Of a DNA stretch of 17,420 bases, positions 9,317 through 15,795 are shown one piece after another; position 1 is the first letter of the stretch; each line of letters opens with the position of its first letter. This DNA comes from Cyanobacteria bacterium UBA7753. Its GTDB lineage: Bacteria > Cyanobacteriota > Vampirovibrionia > Gastranaerophilales > Gastranaerophilaceae. The DNA lies in the NCBI GenBank assembly GCA_002481545.1, contig DLEF01000055.1, positions 1 through 17,420 of the forward strand, given 5' to 3'. The translations under genes and the position numbers were made by a program. The notes beneath the pieces are model-generated. The model had not been told where the DNA came from. It was given only the letters and a program-made list of their open reading frames with translations, and did not search any database.

Positions 9317-9784
9317 CTAAGCTTCCGCTTTTTCTTCTTTTTTTAAGTCTTTATTAACTTTCTTGCTCAAGTTATGCAGCATTTCGACTTCTTCATCGCT
9401 AATGTTGCTAAACATATCTTCTATATATTTTTTTATCTTAGGCATGTTTTCATCAAGAATTTTTTGTCCTTTGTCGGTTACCTTTAAAATATAGGCTAAT
9501 CTTTTATTAACAGTTCCGATTTCTTTGGTTATAAGTTTTTTATCCGACAACACTTTTATAATTCTTGTAGTGTTAGATTTATCCTTCATAAGGATTTCGG
9601 ACAATTTTTGCTGATACATATTGTCATAACAAGTAATTGTATCAAGCACTACGAGCTGTTCACTCGTAATCCCGATATTCAGTTTATCAATTTTTTGTTT
9701 TAAGTATGATTTTAAAGTTTTAATAATTAAATCGTACAAGTGTATAGTCGTATCTACGTAGTGTTTTGCTTTAATTTCTTTCAT
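9317..9784 (-). CDS. MarR family transcriptional regulator
   Basis: 155 residues, the normal MarR size. A helical dimerisation N-terminus precedes the winged helix: ITSEQLVVLDTI (39-50), the helix-turn-helix with recognition helix around QQKLSEILMKDKSNTTRIIKVL (58-79), and the beta wing around LITKEIGTVNKRLAYILKVT (84-103). Long C-terminal helices complete the dimer interface. Such proteins repress nearby efflux genes and release DNA when a ligand binds. Here it is divergent from the TolC-HlyD-permease operon and shares a palindromic operator with it, so it most likely represses both that operon and itself. AAGGA just upstream of the ATG is the probable ribosome site, with a short spacing. 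The ligand is unknown. Confidence 0.93.
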   Translation of the reverse strand: MKEIKAKHYVDTTIHLYDLIIKTLKSYLKQKIDKLNIGITSEQLVVLDTITCYDNMYQQKLSEILMKDKSNTTRIIKVLSDKKLITKEIGTVNKRLAYILKVTDKGQKILDENMPKIKKYIEDMFSNISDEEVEMLHNLSKKVNKDLKKEEKAEA

Positions 9785-9828
9785 ATAATTCCTTCATATA
9801 AGTTTATATTTTATTATAGTCTGCTTGT

Positions 9829-9857
9829 ATTATATTTTAAATGTGTTATCATGTCAA
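9829..9857 (-). promoter_or_regulatory. Consensus sigma-70 promoter of marR
   Basis: On the minus strand an exact TTGACA (plus positions 9852-9857) and an exact TATAAT (9829-9834) are separated by 17 bases, a fully consensus promoter. It drives marR with a leader of about 40 bases. The -35 hexamer is embedded in the left arm of the palindrome at 9841-9878, so a repressor bound there would block it. A second minus-strand TATAAT at 9813-9818 has no good -35. Confidence 0.8.
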
Positions 9858-9878
9858 TAGGTTGACATATCAACACAT
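9841..9878. promoter_or_regulatory. Palindromic MarR operator between marR and the efflux operon
   Basis: The left arm ATGTGTTATCATGTCAA (9841-9857) and right arm TTGACATATCAACACAT (9862-9878) are inverted repeats around TAGG, matching at 14 of 17 positions: an inner ATGTCAA/TTGACAT pair and an outer ATGTGTT/AACACAT pair. It covers the -35 of marR and lies directly upstream of the tolC ribosome site, so one site could control both directions. A plus-strand -10 candidate TATTAT (9828-9833) would start the efflux transcript near 9840, placing the palindrome in its initially transcribed region. Assignment to MarR is inferred from position. Confidence 0.8.
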
Positions 9879-9880
9879 AC

Positions 9881-9894
9881 GGAGAAGAATATTG
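9881..9894 (+). promoter_or_regulatory. Ribosome binding site and TTG start that set the tolC N-terminus
   Basis: GGAGAAG at 9881-9887 is followed by TTG at 9892-9894. The next codons give a Lys-Arg plus hydrophobic signal peptide. The in-frame ATG at 9841 is the first base of the operator, has no Shine-Dalgarno and would add 17 arginine-rich residues before the signal peptide. Confidence 0.8.
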
Positions 9895-11274
9895 AAACGA
9901 GTATTATCATTAGCCATAGCAATAGTTTTAGGGATTAATACGGCAATAGCTAAAGAGCCTGAGAACAAATCTTATGATATAGATTTTCCGACCGCGTATG
10001 AGCTCATGTTTAATAATAACAATACAATTAAGGCTATGGTTGAAGAAATAAACGTCAAAAAATACAAAAGACGTTCCGCAATCGGTGAATATTTTCCGAA
10101 AGTCGGAGTAAACGCAACCTTCCTGCATTTTAACAAAGATATAAAAACACAGGTAACTCATGTAAAAGTAAATAATACACCGATGAATGTTCCAAACATC
10201 GGAATACAGGATAAAAACCTCACATTATTCGGATTTACCGCAGTTTGGAATGTGTTTACGGGCGGAAAAATTATAGCTCTTAACTCTGCTGCGAGAGCGG
10301 AGCTTGCAGGCTCAAACCTGAAATATAAGAGTCTGTCAGCAGAACTGACAAATAAACTTGTAGAAAGATATTACGGGCTCGCTTTCGCCGTAGATGTTGC
10401 AACAGTCAGAAAAATGGTAATGACAACAAATGAAGAACACCTGAACGATGCCATAAAAATGGAAAAAGAAGGGATGATACCTAAATCCGAAAGACTCCAC
10501 GCAGAGGTTGCATATCGTCAGGCTAAAAAAGATTATGATGCATCACTAAAAGACATTTTGATAGTTGAAGAAGGGCTAAAGAACCTTATAAAGGCAGATG
10601 ATGTTGATATATCAAATGTTTCGATTGAGCCTCAATCTTTTTTATTTATTTATAACGGCGAATTGCCAAGCCTTGAGGAATTAAAGAAAGAGGCTGTAAA
10701 AAACAATCCTGATTTTCAACAGACTGATGTACAAAAACGACTTGCGCAAGCAAACTACAGAGCGAATGCCGCAAACTATATGCCGACAGTCCAAGTATTC
10801 GCCTATGATGTAGCGGCGCAGGACAATTTGGCAAGGCAACTCCCGCACTACGGAATAGGAGCAGGAGTAAATTTTATGCTCTTTAACGGGCTGTCACGTT
10901 ACAACGATTTAAAGGCGGCAGATGCTATGCGCAAAGAGGTTAAATATTCGACAGTTGCCGCGAAAAACGATGTCGAAAGTCTTGTTGTAAAAAATTATAA
11001 CGAACTTAAGAAATATAGAGAACAATATGAAAGCACGGACAAATCAATCGAGCACGCGCAGGAGTCTTTAAGATGTGCAATGCTTGCCTTTAGAGAAGGT
11101 TACGGAACATCATTGGATGTGACGGATGCACAAACAACACTTGCAGCAATAAAGATACAGAGATTAAACGCTCTGTACAATTACGATAAAAAATTGGCTG
11201 AAATACTTTCTAACATAGGTCAATCGGACAAAATCCTTGAATATTTGAAAAATTCTACACAGGAGAAATTATAA
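9892..11274 (+). CDS. TolC-type outer membrane efflux protein
   Basis: 460 residues from the TTG start. The signal peptide is MKRVLSLAIAIVLGINTAIA with likely cleavage after AIA (residue 20). The mature protein has the two-fold OEP layout: long alpha-helical hairpin stretches rich in Ala, Lys, Glu and Gln alternating with beta segments such as KVGVNATFLHF and GIGAGVNFMLFNG. TolC family trimers form the outer-membrane exit duct of tripartite pumps and type I exporters. It is the first gene of the operon and is followed after three bases by the HlyD-type adaptor. Expression is likely repressed through the palindrome just upstream. The usual family length is about 420-500 residues, so it looks intact. 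Confidence 0.92.
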   Translation: MKRVLSLAIAIVLGINTAIAKEPENKSYDIDFPTAYELMFNNNNTIKAMVEEINVKKYKRRSAIGEYFPKVGVNATFLHFNKDIKTQVTHVKVNNTPMNVPNIGIQDKNLTLFGFTAVWNVFTGGKIIALNSAARAELAGSNLKYKSLSAELTNKLVERYYGLAFAVDVATVRKMVMTTNEEHLNDAIKMEKEGMIPKSERLHAEVAYRQAKKDYDASLKDILIVEEGLKNLIKADDVDISNVSIEPQSFLFIYNGELPSLEELKKEAVKNNPDFQQTDVQKRLAQANYRANAANYMPTVQVFAYDVAAQDNLARQLPHYGIGAGVNFMLFNGLSRYNDLKAADAMRKEVKYSTVAAKNDVESLVVKNYNELKKYREQYESTDKSIEHAQESLRCAMLAFREGYGTSLDVTDAQTTLAAIKIQRLNALYNYDKKLAEILSNIGQSDKILEYLKNSTQEKL

Positions 11275-11277
11275 ATT

Positions 11278-12264
11278 ATGGATAAAAAAAAGAAAATAGC
11301 AATTATAGCAGGAATAGTAATTATACTGGGGTTATTGGCGCTCTTTGTATATAAAGAGAATAAAAAAATGATTATACAAGGTGAAGTCGATACCAAAACG
11401 GTAGATTTATCCTCCAAGATTACGGGAAGAGTCAAAAAAATCAATGTTAAAAAGGGAGATATCGTGAAAGCCGGAGATGTTTTGGTCGTTCTCGACACGC
11501 CTGATATTGAGGCAAAAACACAACAGGCACAAGCTGCAGCCGCTTATGCACAATATCAAAATCTTGAAGTCAATAACGGCACAAGGGAAGAACAGAAAGC
11601 AATGGCTCTGAATGCTGTGCATAAAGCTCAATCTGATTTGGTACTGGCATCAAAGACTTATAACAGAATAAATAACCTGAACAGAGAAGGAGTTGTCTCA
11701 AACCAAAAAACCGATGAGGCAAGAATGGCATACCAAAACGCAAAACAGGGTGTGCTTATAGCTCAAAACAATTACAGAATGCTTGTTAACGGTTCCCGTT
11801 ATGAAGATAAACTTATGGCGGGCGCGAATGTAAGACGTGCCGTAGGCGCGGAAAAAGAGGCTAAATCCTATCTTGACGAAAATGTTATCAGGGCTCCCAT
11901 ATCGGGACAAATAACGGAACTGCCCATAGAAGAAGGAGAGCTTGTGGGCGCAGGCTACACAATAATCACTATCGTCGATGTAACTGACAACTGGGTTGTT
12001 TTTAACCTGAGAGAAGACCTGCTCTCTAAGATAAAAATGGGCACGGTTTTCAACGTTAAAATACCCGCTGTCGGTAAAAAACCGATAAAAGTAAAAGTGG
12101 ATTATATATCCGCTATGGGTAACTTTGCAACCTGGAGAGCAACAAAGGTCAGAGGTGATTTTGACCTAAAAACTTTTGAAGTGCATGCAAGACCTGTTAA
12201 GCCTGATTCTGAGTTGAGAGCAGGGATGAGCGCGGTAACGGATTGGAACAAGATAAAAAGATGA
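11278..12264 (+). CDS. HlyD-type membrane fusion protein (periplasmic adaptor)
   Basis: 328 residues. An N-terminal membrane anchor lies at 7-25 (IAIIAGIVIILGLLALFVY). The biotinyl-lipoyl half-motif follows at 41-75 (VDLSSKITGRVKKINVKKGDIVKAGDVLVVLDTPD), then a coiled-coil hairpin from about 76 to 200. The second lipoyl half is IRAPISGQITELPIEEGELV (204-223), followed by a beta-barrel domain ending near GMSAVTDW. This is the adaptor layout of EmrA/YbhG/YhiI proteins, linking an inner-membrane transporter to TolC. AGGAG at 11261-11265, inside the end of tolC, serves as ribosome site. Its stop overlaps the next start by four bases (ATGA), showing translational coupling to the first permease. 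Confidence 0.93.
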   Translation: MDKKKKIAIIAGIVIILGLLALFVYKENKKMIIQGEVDTKTVDLSSKITGRVKKINVKKGDIVKAGDVLVVLDTPDIEAKTQQAQAAAAYAQYQNLEVNNGTREEQKAMALNAVHKAQSDLVLASKTYNRINNLNREGVVSNQKTDEARMAYQNAKQGVLIAQNNYRMLVNGSRYEDKLMAGANVRRAVGAEKEAKSYLDENVIRAPISGQITELPIEEGELVGAGYTIITIVDVTDNWVVFNLREDLLSKIKMGTVFNVKIPAVGKKPIKVKVDYISAMGNFATWRATKVRGDFDLKTFEVHARPVKPDSELRAGMSAVTDWNKIKR

Positions 12265-13427
12265 ATTACTTTGTAAACGTAATAAAACGCGAATTGTTGA
12301 AAATAAAGCGGAATAAATTTATTTTATTCAGTCTTTTTGTTGCGCCCGTATTACTCTCACTCTGTGTTGTCTGGACTTTCTCGGAGGGGATACTGACGAA
12401 ACTTCCGATTGCTGTCCTTGATAACGATAACAGTGACGTTACAAGAGCCATAATAAGAGCAGTTGATGCAACACCTTCGGTAAACGTAAAATACAGAATA
12501 GAAAATGTTTACGAAGGACAAGACCTGATAAAGTCGGGAAAAGCCTATGCGCTCATAATATTTCCTCATAACTTTAAAAAAGATTTAGACAGAAGCAAAC
12601 GCCCTCAAATATCCTACTATTACAATAATCAAATGATAATTGTCGGAGGCTCGCTCACAAAAGATATTCAAGCTGCAATCGCTACAACCATAAAGGGAAT
12701 AGACGCTCAGATAAGGATGAAACAAGGACTCGCAAGAGATGCTGCGATTTCTCAAGTCAGCCTTATCGGAGTGGATGAGAGAGTAAAATCCAACCCTTAT
12801 TTGAATTATTCATATTTTTTGACTTATGCAAGTTTTGCACATATATATCAGATTTTTGTAACACTTCTTGCCATTTGGGCTCTCGGAATAGAGTTCAGGG
12901 AAGGAACGACGAAACAGTGGCTTGAGTGTGCAAACAATTCGGTTTTGACCGCAGTTTTCGGGAAATTATTTGTATACGGAACAATTCTTCTTATTCTGAT
13001 GTTCCTATCATTTTTTAGTTATACCATCCTATACGGTGCACCATTCAGAGGTAACTTCCTGTATTGTTTATTTTCTTCTGTGGTGTACCTGTTTTCTTAT
13101 CAGATGATGGGACTATGTTTTGTAGCCGTACTGTCAAATATGCGGTTCGCCCTGTCATGCGGAGCTTTTTATACGTCTCTTGGCTTCTCAATGGCAGGGA
13201 TGACCTTTCCCGCTACAGCAATGCCTGCGTTCGGGCGGTTTTACAGCTCTCTTCTGCCTGTGAGACCTTATGTTAATCTGATTATTGACCAGATGATGAA
13301 AGGTTTTGCGCCTAAATATGACTTGAATTATTTATTTTGGATATTATGTATAGGTTTATTCGGTGCCTCATTTATCCCGTTGTTACACAAACATTTACAG
13401 GATGAAAAATTATGGTACCAAATTTAG
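12261..13427 (+). CDS. ABC-2 type transport permease, first of a pair
   Basis: 388 residues from ATG 12261, chosen because ATGA overlaps the adaptor stop. An in-frame TTG at 12243 would add six residues but lies deeper in the adaptor gene with no better ribosome site. The layout is that of ABC2_membrane_3 proteins such as YhhJ: one membrane segment at about 20-40, a large periplasmic domain with LPIAVLDNDNSDVTR (48-62), then about five segments between 187 and 375. The LPI-x-V-x-DNDNS block is repeated in the next gene, showing the two arose by duplication. Such permeases normally work with an ATPase; none is encoded beside them, and no Walker A is seen in either protein. The likely role is export of a small hydrophobic or toxic compound through the adaptor and TolC. 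Confidence 0.9.
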   Translation: MNYFVNVIKRELLKIKRNKFILFSLFVAPVLLSLCVVWTFSEGILTKLPIAVLDNDNSDVTRAIIRAVDATPSVNVKYRIENVYEGQDLIKSGKAYALIIFPHNFKKDLDRSKRPQISYYYNNQMIIVGGSLTKDIQAAIATTIKGIDAQIRMKQGLARDAAISQVSLIGVDERVKSNPYLNYSYFLTYASFAHIYQIFVTLLAIWALGIEFREGTTKQWLECANNSVLTAVFGKLFVYGTILLILMFLSFFSYTILYGAPFRGNFLYCLFSSVVYLFSYQMMGLCFVAVLSNMRFALSCGAFYTSLGFSMAGMTFPATAMPAFGRFYSSLLPVRPYVNLIIDQMMKGFAPKYDLNYLFWILCIGLFGASFIPLLHKHLQDEKLWYQI

Positions 13428-14617
13428 ATAATATAAAAAAAATATTTAAAAAAGAGTTTATGACCGTCCTCACGGATGAGGAAACAAAACTCATTATGGT
13501 AGGCGCGATATTCCTTTACGGGCTTTTTTATCTTATTCCGTTTCACAATCAGGAAACGCGTAATTTACCGATAGGGGTAATTGATAACGATAACAGCACT
13601 TTATCAAGAGAATTTACAAGAGACTTAAACGCACACAGAAACGTCAATGTTGTCGAATATTTGTATAATATCGATGACGCTAAAGAAGAGTTTTATAAAA
13701 ATAATATAAAAGGATTTATCCTTATTCCTAAAGATTTTGAAAAGGATGTAAAAAGGGGTAACCCTTCTAATATTGCGGCATATACCGACAGCTCATTCCT
13801 CATCATTTATAAACAAATCGCTTCGGCTGTCGGTGAAACCGCAAATTATTTCAGCAACGCGCTTGAGATTGGAACACTGCTCAAAAAGGGGGTAAATAAA
13901 GATAAAGCACTATCGATTGTTGCTCCGATAGATTTCATCCAAAACCCTCTTTATAACCCGATTGGGAGTTATCAAAACTATATTTATCCTATGATTTTGA
14001 TTATCGTATTACAACAGACAATGCTAATCGGTATTGGGATGATAAACGGGCTACAAAATGAGATGATGAAAGGAACAAAGATAAACGAGGGAGGAAAAAT
14101 TGTTTATAAAAAGATAGATACCATATCCGAATACAGTAAAAACTCTGTCGAAATTGTCCTCGGCAAAGCCTGTGCATATGCACTGTTATATTTTATTTAT
14201 GCGCTTATGTATTTTTTGCTATTCCCGACGTTTGGAGTGTACGATATGAGTTATAACATTATTCCTATGCTAATGTTACTTATCCCGTATCTTTTTGCGT
14301 GTGCGTTTGTCGGAATCGGGCTTACATATTTTTGTCCGAGAAGAGAGGACGTTTTAATCCTGATGATACCGACTTCCGTACCTTTTATATTTCTTCCGGG
14401 GTTTGTATGGGCAAAAGAGGCTATTCCTCCGCTTTTACATTTTATATCCGAGTTTGTGCCTTTTGAGCCTGCGGCGGACGGACTGGTCAAGGTTAACCAG
14501 ATGGGTGCGACATTCTCTCAAGTTCTGCCTGATTTTTGGATATTGATCGGGCTTTGTATTATTTATTTCTTGTTTGCGAATTTCACGATTACTAAGATTA
14601 ACAATCAAAAAAATTAA
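13412..14617 (+). CDS. ABC-2 type transport permease, second of a pair
   Basis: 401 residues. Its start overlaps the end of the first permease by 16 bases, with AGGAT about nine bases upstream of the ATG. The topology repeats the partner: one segment at about 27-43, a periplasmic domain with LPIGVIDNDNSTLSR (52-66), then hydrophobic segments around 190-211, 251-272, 281-304, 313-332 and 372-391. It is a diverged paralogue of the upstream permease, and the two presumably form a heterodimer. It is the last gene of the operon and converges on the sigma factor gene. The A-rich final codons (14607-14613) also supply the U-tract of that gene's terminator on the opposite strand. No plus-strand U-tract follows, so the operon's own stop signal is not evident. 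Confidence 0.9.
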   Translation: MVPNLDNIKKIFKKEFMTVLTDEETKLIMVGAIFLYGLFYLIPFHNQETRNLPIGVIDNDNSTLSREFTRDLNAHRNVNVVEYLYNIDDAKEEFYKNNIKGFILIPKDFEKDVKRGNPSNIAAYTDSSFLIIYKQIASAVGETANYFSNALEIGTLLKKGVNKDKALSIVAPIDFIQNPLYNPIGSYQNYIYPMILIIVLQQTMLIGIGMINGLQNEMMKGTKINEGGKIVYKKIDTISEYSKNSVEIVLGKACAYALLYFIYALMYFLLFPTFGVYDMSYNIIPMLMLLIPYLFACAFVGIGLTYFCPRREDVLILMIPTSVPFIFLPGFVWAKEAIPPLLHFISEFVPFEPAADGLVKVNQMGATFSQVLPDFWILIGLCIIYFLFANFTITKINNQKN

Positions 14618-14637
14618 GCCTCCCGAATGCGGGAAGC
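14607..14637 (-). terminator. Factor-independent terminator of the sigma factor gene
   Basis: In the minus-strand RNA the arms GCUUCCCG and CGGGAGGC form a continuous 8-bp stem (one U-G pair) around CAUU. UUAA and then seven U follow. On the plus strand the same position is an A-C mismatch and no U-run follows, so it works only in the minus direction. The U-tract is encoded by the last codons of the second permease gene. Confidence 0.8.
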
Positions 14638-14668
14638 CGTAACACATAGAGTTCATTATGAGAAAAAA

Positions 14669-15598
14669 TTATAGAATATAGTCTCTTATTTGCAGAGCCG
14701 ACGCTGACTCTTTGAGCTTTGCAAGAGCTCTGTTTTCAAGCTGTCTTATGCGCTCTTTTGAAAAGCCCATCTCTTTTCCGAGTTGTTCAAGCGTCATATA
14801 TTTTGAATTGTTTATCTCAAATCTGTGCAGAAGGATTTTTTGTTCTCTGTTGTCTAAATATTGCAAAAGTTTCTCAATATCTTTGTTTAAGCACTCCTCC
14901 GAGACAACAGACTCGGGTGCGTGATAGGTTGTATCCTCTATGAAATCCGCAAGACTCAAATCCTCCGTAACGGGTGTTTCAAGGCTAACAGGCTCGTTTA
15001 TAACAGACTTTTTAATAGTCATCAATTTTTTCGGTGTGATTTTTAGTTTTTTGCAGATTTCCGCATCAGTCGGTTCCCTGTTTAGAATAAGTGATAACGA
15101 CGAATATACTTTTTTGTAAGCCTTTATTTTATCAATCATATGGACAGGGATTCTTATTGTGCGCGAATTGTTCGCGACAGCACGTGATATTGTCTGTTTT
15201 ATCCACCACGTTGCATAGGTTGAAAACTTAAAATTCTTTTTATAGTCATATTTTTCAGCCGCCTTTATCAGCCCGAGAGCACCTTCCTGTACCAAATCCA
15301 TAAACAACACCCCATGCCCGATATAGTGTTTTGCAATACTGATAACTAAACGCAAATTGGCTTTTACAAGGGTTTGAACGGCAAGTTTTCTTTCTTTTGG
15401 GGTTCCCTCGGCTATAATCTTACCTAACCTCATCTCATCCTCTCTTTTGAGCATTTTTGTTCTGCCGACATCTTTCAGGTACATTTGTAAAATATCATCA
15501 TCAAACGCAATACAATTGAAGGCTTTGGGCTTAATTTCTTCGCCCTCCAAACCCTCAAATATGCAATTTTCCTCAATCCTCTCAACACTGTTTATCAT
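14669..15598 (-). CDS. Group-2 sigma-70 family RNA polymerase sigma factor
   Basis: 309 residues with the core regions of the RpoD family. Region 1.2 is DILQMYLKDVGRTKMLKREDE (35-55). Region 2 spans VKANLRLVISIAKHYIGHG (78-96), DLVQEGALGLIKAAEKYD (101-118) and the -10 reading block FKFSTYATWWIKQTISRAVA (123-142) with RTIRIPVHM. Region 3 covers about 155-210. Region 4 carries the -35 helix-turn-helix, YMTLEQLGKEMGFSKERIRQLENRALAKL (267-295). The acidic region 1.1 of primary sigma factors is reduced to about 30 residues, which fits a group-2 factor as found in several copies in cyanobacteria. A short primary sigma is the alternative. GAGGAAG at 15604-15610 is a strong ribosome site. Its minus-strand terminator is at 14607-14637, so the gene appears monocistronic. 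Confidence 0.93.
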   Translation of the reverse strand: MINSVERIEENCIFEGLEGEEIKPKAFNCIAFDDDILQMYLKDVGRTKMLKREDEMRLGKIIAEGTPKERKLAVQTLVKANLRLVISIAKHYIGHGVLFMDLVQEGALGLIKAAEKYDYKKNFKFSTYATWWIKQTISRAVANNSRTIRIPVHMIDKIKAYKKVYSSLSLILNREPTDAEICKKLKITPKKLMTIKKSVINEPVSLETPVTEDLSLADFIEDTTYHAPESVVSEECLNKDIEKLLQYLDNREQKILLHRFEINNSKYMTLEQLGKEMGFSKERIRQLENRALAKLKESASALQIRDYIL

Positions 15599-15658
15599 TC
15601 ATACTTCCTCATCTCTTAATTATTGATTTTGAAAACTTCTTTATATTCAGAACATCTT

Positions 15659-15676
15659 GGTGCGAAACATCGCACC
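15659..15676. repeat. Perfect GC-rich hairpin, possibly a dispersed repeat
   Basis: GGTGCGA and TCGCACC form a perfect 7-bp inverted repeat around AACA. The element lies in the 197-base gap between the divergent sigma and repeat-protein genes and is far more GC-rich than its surroundings. Read on the minus strand it is GTAGGGTGCGA...TCGCACC, close to a GTAGGGTGCG...CGCACC hairpin that I recall as dispersed in cyanobacterial intergenic regions. Apart from this and the promoter candidate below, nothing is recognised in 15599-15795. Confidence 0.5.
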
Positions 15677-15760
15677 CTACGTTTTCTAACATGCATCATG
15701 TTTACCCTTTTATATGTACCCTCCTTCCTTATACAAATAGACGAATTTTTTGATAAAAGG

Positions 15761-15789
15761 TTGCATAATTTGGGAATTATAATAATAAT
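15761..15789 (+). promoter_or_regulatory. Possible promoter for the hexapeptide-repeat gene
   Basis: TTGCAT (15761-15766) and AATAAT (15784-15789) have a 17-bp spacer. Transcription would begin at about 15796, the A of the start codon. That implies a leaderless mRNA and fits the absence of a Shine-Dalgarno. Confidence 0.4.
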
Positions 15790-15795
15790 TACATT

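Noticed and set aside
9319..9344. AAGC-TTCC-GCTT followed by a T-rich run as a terminator for the DUF3326 gene
   Set aside because: The stem is only four pairs and the T-rich run is the antisense of Lys/Glu codons at the end of marR; too weak to call.
9862..9890. TTGACA at 9862-9867 as the -35 of the efflux operon
   Set aside because: A -10 at the right spacing (AAGAAT, 9885-9890) would start transcription after the TTG start codon; the hexamer is better explained as the right arm of the operator.
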